Positions 7,045-11,401 of a DNA stretch of 11,401 nt are shown piece after piece. The notes under the pieces are model-generated. The model was given only the letters and a program-made list of their open reading frames with translations. It did no database searches and was not told the origin of the DNA. Made by a program: the position numbers and the translations under genes. Origin of the DNA: an uncultured Clostridia bacterium (GTDB taxonomy: Bacteria > Bacillota_A > Clostridia > Christensenellales > Aristaeellaceae); NCBI GenBank assembly GCA_946613955.1, contig CAMOGC010000032.1, forward strand, positions 1-11,401, in the 5' to 3' direction. Position 1 is the first letter of the stretch, and each line of letters opens with the position of its first letter.

Positions 7045-8018
7045 TCTTCCGCCTGTTTTCCCGCTTCCGGGTTTTCCGGCGGCTCTTTCCAGCGGTCATG
7101 GGTGTCGTATTTGATGACGTACTGCGGGCTGCGGTTCATGGTAATGAAAATCCGGCCCACGTATTCCCCGACCAGCCCCAGCATCATCATCAGCACGCCG
7201 AAGAGCAGCAGCATCATCGCCATCAGGCTGGTCCAGCCCGCGTCCACCTGCTCCTTCAGGATGAGCTTCAGGATGATCAGCACAATGCCCAGAATCACCC
7301 CCGCCGCCGAGGCGCCGAAGCCCACGAAGGTGCCGATGCGCAGGGGCTTGACGGAAAAGGAGGTAAAGGCGTTGGTCCACAGCCGGAAGAGGGAAAAAAT
7401 CGTATAGCCGCTCTTCCCCTCCGCCCGCTCCAGATGATCCACCGGCACGTTCAGATACCGGGTCGTCGAGCGGAGGGCCAGCCCGTCCACAAAGGGGAAG
7501 GGGCTTTCGCAGCGGACCATTTCGTCGATGACGAAGCGCTTCGCCGCGTAATAGCTGGCCAGATAGAGCTCCTTCGGCTTGTCCAGCATCCAGGTAAACA
7601 TTCGGTTGGTCATGCGGCTGCCCAGGTTCCGGAAGCGGGAATGATGCTTCTCGGGATAGGCGGCGTAGACCAGGTCGTGATCCGCGTCGATGGCGTCGAT
7701 GAGGCGGAACATCTCCCGGGGAGGATTCTGCCCGTCGTCGTCGAGGCTGACGACGATGTCCCCGGTTACGTGGCGGTATCCCGCCATCAGGGCGGAATGC
7801 TGGCCGAAGTTCCGGGAAAAGCAGATCGCCCGGATATGGGGATCCTCCCGGCTCAGGCCCTCGATCACCCGCCAGGCTTCGTCCGGCGGGTTATCGTTGA
7901 CCAGGACGACCTCCCAGTCCACCTCCGGCCGGGTCGCGAAGGTTTCCCGGATCTCCGCCACGACGGGCCCGATGGTCTTCTCGCTGTGGTAACAGGGAAT
8001 GACGCAGCTGACTTTCAT
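7026..8018 (-). CDS. ArnC-like family 2 glycosyltransferase (undecaprenyl-phosphate aminosugar transferase candidate)
   Basis: A 330-residue GT2 enzyme of the same broad group as the gene at 1786 but nearer in sequence to ArnC, which loads 4-deoxy-4-formamido-arabinose on undecaprenyl phosphate. Seen: VIPCYHSEKT at the start, VNDNPPDE in place of the usual VNDGS motif (about 40-47), the strongly ArnC-like RNFGQHSALMAG (69-80), and LDDDGQNPP (92-100) with Asp93 and Asp95 as metal ligands. The SGYTIFSLFRL stretch and SVKPLRIGTFVGF lead into two membrane helices at about 233-252 and 266-290. GEYVGRIFITMNRSPQYVI follows, then a hydrophilic tail rich in Pro and Glu. Its ATG overlaps the TGA of the aminotransferase by 4 nt, so the two are likely translationally coupled. 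A GGGGGAAGAAA ribosome site lies just upstream. The natural reading is that it uses the amino sugar made by that neighbour. The exact donor is inferred. Confidence 0.88.
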   Translation of the reverse strand: MKVSCVIPCYHSEKTIGPVVAEIRETFATRPEVDWEVVLVNDNPPDEAWRVIEGLSREDPHIRAICFSRNFGQHSALMAGYRHVTGDIVVSLDDDGQNPPREMFRLIDAIDADHDLVYAAYPEKHHSRFRNLGSRMTNRMFTWMLDKPKELYLASYYAAKRFVIDEMVRCESPFPFVDGLALRSTTRYLNVPVDHLERAEGKSGYTIFSLFRLWTNAFTSFSVKPLRIGTFVGFGASAAGVILGIVLIILKLILKEQVDAGWTSLMAMMLLLFGVLMMMLGLVGEYVGRIFITMNRSPQYVIKYDTHDRWKEPPENPEAGKQAEDGSEIR

Positions 8019-9154
8019 TTTTTCTTCCCCCTGAAGAAGGACAGCGCCGCCCTGACGACAGTTTCCAGCTGTTCCTCCGAAATGCTTTCAAACATCGGCA
8101 GGCGCACCAGGCGCTCGCTCTCCCGGGTCGTATATTCGTCCTCCCCGGAAAAGACGCCGTATTTCCGCCCCGCGGGGGCGCTGTGGAGCGGCACATAATG
8201 GAAAACGCACTGGACGCCCCGCTCTTTCATAAAGGAGATGAAGGCCGTCCGCTCCGCGAGATCCCGGCATTTCAGGTAATACATATGGGCGTTGTGGACG
8301 CAGCCCTCCGGCACCGTCGGCACCTCCAGCAGGCCCTCCTCCGCCAGGGGGCGGAACGCCCGGTCATAGGTATTCCAGGCCGCCAGGCGCCGTTCGTTGA
8401 TGGCGTCGGCCTGCTCCAGCTGGGCCCAGAGGTAGGCCGCGTTCAGCTCGCTGGGCAGATAGCTGTCGCCGAAGTCCACCCAGGTGTATTTGTCGACCTG
8501 GCCGCGGTAAAAGCGGGAGCGGTTGGTTCCCTTCTCCCGCAGGATCTCCGCCCGCTCGTTGTCGGCGGGATCGTTGATCATCAGGGCGCCGCCCTCCCCC
8601 ATGGAATAGTTCTTCGTTTCATGGAAGGAATAGCATCCGAAATCCCCGATGGTTCCCAGCGCCTTTCCCCGCCAGGAGCTCATGACGCCCTGGGCCGCGT
8701 CCTCCACGACCTTCAGCCCGTGTTTCCGGGCGATGGCCATGATCCGGTCCATCTCGCAGGCAATGCCGGCATAGTGCATCGCCGCGATGACCCGCGTCCG
8801 GTCCGTAATGGCGGCCTCGATCTTCTCCTCGTCGATGTTCATCGTGTCCGGCCGGATGTCGACAAACACCAGCCGCGCCCCCGCCAGAACGAAGGCCGTT
8901 GCCGTGGAGGAAAAGGTATAGGAGGGGAGAATGACCTCGTCCCCCGGCTCAAGCGCGCACAGCAGGGCCGCCATGTCCAGCGCCGTCGTCCCGCTGGTGG
9001 TCAGCAGGGCCTTCTGCGCCCCGAAGCGGTTTTCCAGCCACGCGTTGCATTTTTTCGTAAAGGGGCCGTCGCCACTGATCCGATGGGTCCTGGCCGCCTC
9101 CTCCATATAGGCCAGCTCCCCTCCCAGAAAGGGGGGCACGTTAAAACCGATCAT
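8015..9154 (-). CDS. wecE: WecE-like dTDP-4-amino-4,6-dideoxygalactose transaminase
   Basis: A 379-residue PLP enzyme of the DegT/DnrJ/EryC1/StrS family. It is close to E. coli WecE (RffA) along its whole length, which I recall as 376 residues. Shared stretches include the MI-FN-PP start, GDEVILPSYTF, RPDTMNIDE, IEAAITD-TRVI, HYAG-ACEMD, VVEDAAQGVMS, ALGTIG, HETKNY, REKGTNRS, RGQVDKYTW and ESERL-RLP. Lys181 in HETKN is the expected Schiff-base lysine, and Asp152 in EDAAQ the expected pyridine-nitrogen contact. WecE moves an amino group from glutamate to dTDP-4-keto-6-deoxyglucose, giving dTDP-4-amino-4,6-dideoxygalactose, a cytoplasmic precursor for surface polysaccharides. The start at 9154 has GGAGGAG at 9161-9167 on this strand. 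It heads the - block and overlaps the next gene by 4 nt. The dTDP-glucose enzymes RmlA and RmlB are not in the window. The family call is very firm; the exact sugar is probable. Confidence 0.93.
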   Translation of the reverse strand: MIGFNVPPFLGGELAYMEEAARTHRISGDGPFTKKCNAWLENRFGAQKALLTTSGTTALDMAALLCALEPGDEVILPSYTFSSTATAFVLAGARLVFVDIRPDTMNIDEEKIEAAITDRTRVIAAMHYAGIACEMDRIMAIARKHGLKVVEDAAQGVMSSWRGKALGTIGDFGCYSFHETKNYSMGEGGALMINDPADNERAEILREKGTNRSRFYRGQVDKYTWVDFGDSYLPSELNAAYLWAQLEQADAINERRLAAWNTYDRAFRPLAEEGLLEVPTVPEGCVHNAHMYYLKCRDLAERTAFISFMKERGVQCVFHYVPLHSAPAGRKYGVFSGEDEYTTRESERLVRLPMFESISEEQLETVVRAALSFFRGKKK

Positions 9155-9186
9155 CCCTGTCTCCTCCGTCCTCTCAGAACCCGTCC

Positions 9187-9216
9187 ATTATACACGGGAA
9201 CCCCGCGGAAATGCAA
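9187..9216 (-). promoter_or_regulatory. Sigma-A-type promoter for the wecE operon
   Basis: Read on the - strand: a perfect TATAAT at 9192-9187, preceded after 18 nt by TTGCAT at 9216-9211 as a partial -35. Transcription would begin near 9180, leaving a leader of about 25 nt that contains the GGAGGAG site before the wecE ATG at 9154. Confidence 0.6.
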
Positions 9217-9223
9217 GTTTTCC

Positions 9224-9252
9224 TGTTTTTCTTTCCCGTTTTCTGGTATAGT
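9224..9252 (+). promoter_or_regulatory. Extended -10 promoter for the ATP-grasp operon
   Basis: TATAGT at 9247-9252 preceded by TG at 9244-9245 forms an extended -10 element. A T-rich sequence (TGTTTT, 9224-9229) lies at -35 spacing but matches poorly. Transcription would start near 9259, giving a leader of about 140 nt before the ATG at 9400. It lies back to back with the wecE promoter, so the two divergent operons may be controlled together. Confidence 0.45.
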
Positions 9253-9264
9253 AGGGGATACCGT

Positions 9265-9312
9265 TTTCCCGCCGGAAGAAGCCGGGGAAAGCGTTTCGCT
9301 TTTTCCCTTCCG
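9265..9312 (+). other. Structured leader RNA with alternative hairpins
   Basis: In the leader of the ATP-grasp gene, GGGGAAAGCG (9284-9293) can pair with CGCTTTTTCCC (9297-9307) around a TTT loop, with one bulged T. CGGAAG (9273-9278) with CTTCCG (9307-9312) could extend the stem. TTTCCC at 9265-9270 could instead pair with GGGAAA at 9285-9290, excluding the first stem. No T run follows, so this is not a clear intrinsic terminator, and no known riboswitch class is recognised. Confidence 0.3.
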
Positions 9313-9399
9313 CGGCGCGAAGCTGAAACCGTAACCGGGTCGCCCGTCCGGATGACAGCCGTTTCCGATCGGCCCCGCAGATTTCATCGGAGGATGTTT

Positions 9400-10551
9400 A
9401 TGAAAAAACTGGCCATTATCGGCGCGTCCTATCTGCAGGCGCCCCTGATTCTCCGGGCCCGGGAGATGGGCCTGGAAACCCTCGTCTTCGCCTGGGCCGC
9501 GGGGGACGTGGGGGAAAAACTGGCGGATCACTTTTACCCCATCAGCATCGTCGAAAAGGAGGCTATCCTGGAAGTCTGCCGGCGGGAAAAAATCGACGGC
9601 ATCTGCTCCATCGCCTCCGATCTGGCCTCCGTGACCGTGGGATACGTCGCCGATGCCCTGGGTCTTTCCGGCAATACGCCGGAATGCGTCCGGCTTTCCA
9701 CCCGGAAAAACGACATGCGGGAGGCCTTCCGGCTGCGCGGGGATCCCTCGCCCCGCAGCGTGCCGGTTTCCGCCCCGGAGGATCTGGACGGCCTGGGGAT
9801 GCGCTATCCCCTGATCGTCAAGCCCCTGGACCGCTCCGGCAGCCGGGGCATTACCCTGGTGGACTCCCCGGAGGGGCTGGGCGCCGCCATCGCCGGGGCC
9901 ATCGAACAGGGCTTTGAAAAGGGCGCCCTGGCCGAGGAGTTCGCCCGCGGGGAGGAATACAGCGTGGAATGCCTCTCCTGGCAGGGGGAGCACCGCCTGC
10001 TGGCCGTAACGAAAAAATATACCACCGGCGCGCCCCATTTCATCGAAACCGGCCATCTGGAGCCCGCGGACCTTTCCCCGGAAACCCTGGAGCGGGTGCG
10101 GAAAACGGTGTTCCACGCCCTCTCCAGCCTGAAGGTTCGCTGCGGCGCCTCCCATTCCGAGCTGAAAATCGACGCGGACGGCACCCTCCGGCTCATCGAG
10201 ATCGGCGCCCGGATGGGCGGGGATCTGATCGGGAGCCATCTGGTGCCCCTGAGCACGGGCGTTGATTTCGTCGGAGACGTGATCCGCGCCGCCCTGGGGG
10301 AGACGCCCTCCGTGTTCCGGAGAGACGTCCCCGCCGCGGGACGGGCCGCCGCCGTCCGGTTCGTTTTCGGCGAGGCGGATCTGGCCGACCTGGCCCGGCT
10401 GAAACGGGAGCGGCCGGAGCTGCTGATCGGGGAAGAAATCCAGCCCCTGACCGGCGCCCCCGTGACCGACAGCTCCGCCCGCTTCGGATACTGGCTCATG
10501 GCCGCCCCGAAGGGCGATGACCTTCTTCCCTGGATGACCCGCTTCCAATGA
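9400..10551 (+). CDS. ATP-grasp domain ligase (carboxylate-amine ligase-like)
   Basis: A 383-residue ATP-grasp protein. A pre-ATP-grasp domain with a nucleotide-fold start (KKLAIIGASYLQAPL) occupies about 1-105. The ATP-grasp core follows: LIVKPLDRSGSRGITLV (138-154) gives the phosphate-contact loop, with Lys141 as a likely ATP ligand. The metal site is formed by Glu254 in HSELKI and Glu267 in LIEIGARMGGD. These enzymes activate a carboxylate as an acyl phosphate and join it to an amine or similar nucleophile. The acyl donor and acceptor cannot be read from sequence. Being divergent from wecE and co-transcribed with a flippase-like pair, it may acylate or aminoacylate the amino sugar, or act on the phosphonate. 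I chose ATG 9400 because GGAGGA at 9389-9394 is correctly spaced. In-frame ATGs at 9394 and 9352 lack a site. The next gene starts 23 nt after the stop, or overlaps it by 4 nt with the alternative start. Confidence 0.87.
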   Translation: MKKLAIIGASYLQAPLILRAREMGLETLVFAWAAGDVGEKLADHFYPISIVEKEAILEVCRREKIDGICSIASDLASVTVGYVADALGLSGNTPECVRLSTRKNDMREAFRLRGDPSPRSVPVSAPEDLDGLGMRYPLIVKPLDRSGSRGITLVDSPEGLGAAIAGAIEQGFEKGALAEEFARGEEYSVECLSWQGEHRLLAVTKKYTTGAPHFIETGHLEPADLSPETLERVRKTVFHALSSLKVRCGASHSELKIDADGTLRLIEIGARMGGDLIGSHLVPLSTGVDFVGDVIRAALGETPSVFRRDVPAAGRAAAVRFVFGEADLADLARLKRERPELLIGEEIQPLTGAPVTDSSARFGYWLMAAPKGDDLLPWMTRFQ

Positions 10552-10574
10552 TTCATTTTCGGGAGTTGTTTTTG

Positions 10575-11045
10575 ATGCGAAAAGCGTATTGGGCCCTGCA
10601 CGGGCTGCTGGCGGTCTATTCCCTCAGCACGGTGCTCAGCAAGCTGGCGGCCGGCGTGCCGTTTCTGAGCCTCCCCTTCTGCCTGTATTACGGCGGGGTG
10701 CTTTTGCTGCTGGCGGTCTACGCCCTGGGGTGGCAGCAGATTATCAAGCGCATGCCCCTGACCACGGCCTACGCCAGCAAGGCGGTGTCGGTCATCTGGG
10801 GGCTCGTCTGGGGCATCCTTTTTTTCGGGGAAACCCTGACCCCCGGAAAGGCCGCCGGCGCCCTGCTGGTCATCGGCGGGGTGGTGCTCTTCGCCTTTTC
10901 CGACAGGGAAGAGGCTTCCCCCGAGGGCGGGAGGACGGGCGATTCCGCTTCTTCTGCGGTCTCCCTTTTTCCCGAAAACCGGAAAACATCCGATCCGCGC
11001 GCCTCAGCGAAAACCCGCAGCGGAAAGGAGGCGAAGGAAGCATGA
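10575..11045 (+). CDS. SMR/EamA-type small membrane protein, ArnE/ArnF-like flippase subunit 1
   Basis: A 156-residue protein with four predicted membrane helices (about 5-25, 33-52, 64-83, 91-109). The layout is that of the small multidrug resistance fold and the ArnE/ArnF flippase subunits. The first helix (LLAVYSLSTVLSKLAAG) lacks the membrane glutamate that EmrE-type drug exporters use for proton exchange, which favours a lipid-linked sugar carrier. The motif LTTAYASKAVSVIWGLVWGILFFGETL resembles the second half of SMR proteins. After residue 110 there is a 46-residue hydrophilic tail, unusual for this family and low in complexity. I chose ATG 10575 because GGGAG at 10561-10565 precedes it and the first helix follows directly. 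ATG 10548 would overlap the previous stop by 4 nt and add nine residues. It overlaps the next gene, a second SMR protein, by 4 nt, so a heterodimer is likely. Confidence 0.8.
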   Translation: MRKAYWALHGLLAVYSLSTVLSKLAAGVPFLSLPFCLYYGGVLLLLAVYALGWQQIIKRMPLTTAYASKAVSVIWGLVWGILFFGETLTPGKAAGALLVIGGVVLFAFSDREEASPEGGRTGDSASSAVSLFPENRKTSDPRASAKTRSGKEAKEA

Positions 11046-11389
11046 GCGACCGCGCCGCCGGCATCCTGATCCTGCTCTTCGGCGTCCTGATCAGCTCCGT
11101 GTCCCAGGTGATGCTGAAGCTCTCCGCCCAGAAAAAATACCCGACGCCCCTGAAGGAATATCTGAACCCCCTGGTCATCGGCGCCTACGCCCTGTTCGTG
11201 GGGGCGACGCTCTGCTCCGTTTGGGCCTACCGGAGCCTGCCCCTGTCCCTGGGGCCGGTGCTGGAAACCACGGGCTACCTCTACGTGACCGCCTTCGGCG
11301 TCCTCCTTTTCCACGAAAAACTCAACCTCCGGAAGGTGCTGGCCCTGCTGATGATCATCGGCGGCATCATCCTCTCCGCCCTGGCCTGA
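11042..11389 (+). CDS. SMR-family small membrane protein, ArnE/ArnF-like flippase subunit 2
   Basis: A 115-residue protein, the usual SMR length, with four helices at about 7-27, 43-62, 69-90 and 97-114. The first helix, ISSVSQVMLKLSAQ, resembles the ArnE start more than EmrE and lacks the EmrE glutamate. LPLSLGPVLETTGYLYVTAFGVLLF, then HEKLNLRK and IGGIIL, match the SMR/ArnE C-terminal half. Known ArnE and ArnF work as a pair to flip undecaprenyl-phosphate-aminoarabinose across the membrane. By analogy this pair would flip the lipid-linked sugar made by the ArnC-like enzyme. AAGGAGG at 11025-11031 serves the ATG at 11042, which overlaps the TGA of the preceding gene. No terminator is seen in the 12 nt left in the window. 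Confidence 0.85.
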   Translation: MSDRAAGILILLFGVLISSVSQVMLKLSAQKKYPTPLKEYLNPLVIGAYALFVGATLCSVWAYRSLPLSLGPVLETTGYLYVTAFGVLLFHEKLNLRKVLALLMIIGGIILSALA

Positions 11390-11401
11390 ACAAGACACGG
11401 G

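Noticed and set aside
5002..7407. 801-codon open frame on the + strand across the membrane protein and the ArnC-like gene
   Set aside because: Antisense shadow of two well-supported - strand genes. Its product is rich in Gln, His, Arg and Pro with no recognisable domain, typical of GC-rich complementary frames.
8015..9154. Aminoethylphosphonate transaminase
   Set aside because: Considered because of the PEP mutase nearby, but the sequence matches WecE sugar transaminase end to end, including HETKN and EDAAQGVMS.
9151..10601. Long - strand open frames opposite the ATP-grasp gene
   Set aside because: Shadow frames. The + strand frame carries a full set of ATP-grasp motifs and a good ribosome site.

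Overview
The window looks like part of the chromosome of a high-GC member of the Clostridia (Bacillota). The sequence is clearly GC-rich. Nearly every gene has a strong purine-rich ribosome binding site (AAGGAGG or GGAGGA types), and the first gene is a SpoIID/LytB-family protein of the kind found in spore-forming Firmicutes and relatives. The lineage is an inference; there is no rRNA or other phylogenetic marker here.

Layout. Nine protein genes lie in three blocks. Block 1 (+ strand, 41-4937) holds a secreted SpoIID/LytB-like protein with a C-terminal SH3b domain, a GtrB-type polyprenyl-phosphate glycosyltransferase, and a large three-domain protein. That protein joins a LicC/PntC-like nucleotidyltransferase, a cytidylyltransferase-like domain and a phosphoenolpyruvate mutase. 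Block 2 (- strand, 9154 down to 5152) holds a WecE-type sugar aminotransferase, an ArnC-like glycosyltransferase overlapping it by 4 nt, and a polytopic membrane protein with GT-C features. Block 3 (+ strand, 9400-11389) holds an ATP-grasp ligase and two small SMR-family membrane proteins that resemble the ArnE/ArnF lipid flippase pair. Blocks 1 and 2 converge on a bidirectional terminator (5109-5152). Blocks 2 and 3 diverge from a shared intergenic region (9155-9399) that has a recognisable promoter on each strand.

How the genes may work together. All the genes fit building and exporting a cell-surface glycan or glycolipid. WecE would make a nucleotide-linked 4-amino-4,6-dideoxy sugar. The ArnC-like enzyme would load it onto undecaprenyl phosphate, the SMR pair would flip the lipid-linked sugar, and the GT-C-like protein would transfer it outside. 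This matches the logic of the Gram-negative Arn pathway but uses a WecE sugar and is split over two divergent operons. The ATP-grasp enzyme could add an acyl or aminoacyl group to the sugar or to the phosphonate. The PEP mutase fusion shows that the cell makes a C-P bond compound, and the attached nucleotidyltransferase suggests that the phosphonate is CMP-activated for attachment to a surface molecule. Phosphonopyruvate decarboxylase and aminoethylphosphonate transaminase are absent here and must lie elsewhere if the product is 2-aminoethylphosphonate.

The non-coding spacers are short (none above 250 nt) and carry imperfect direct repeats. Two of these duplicate the 3' end of the glycosyltransferase gene beside them. 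No rRNA, tRNA, CRISPR array, insertion sequence or phage gene was seen.
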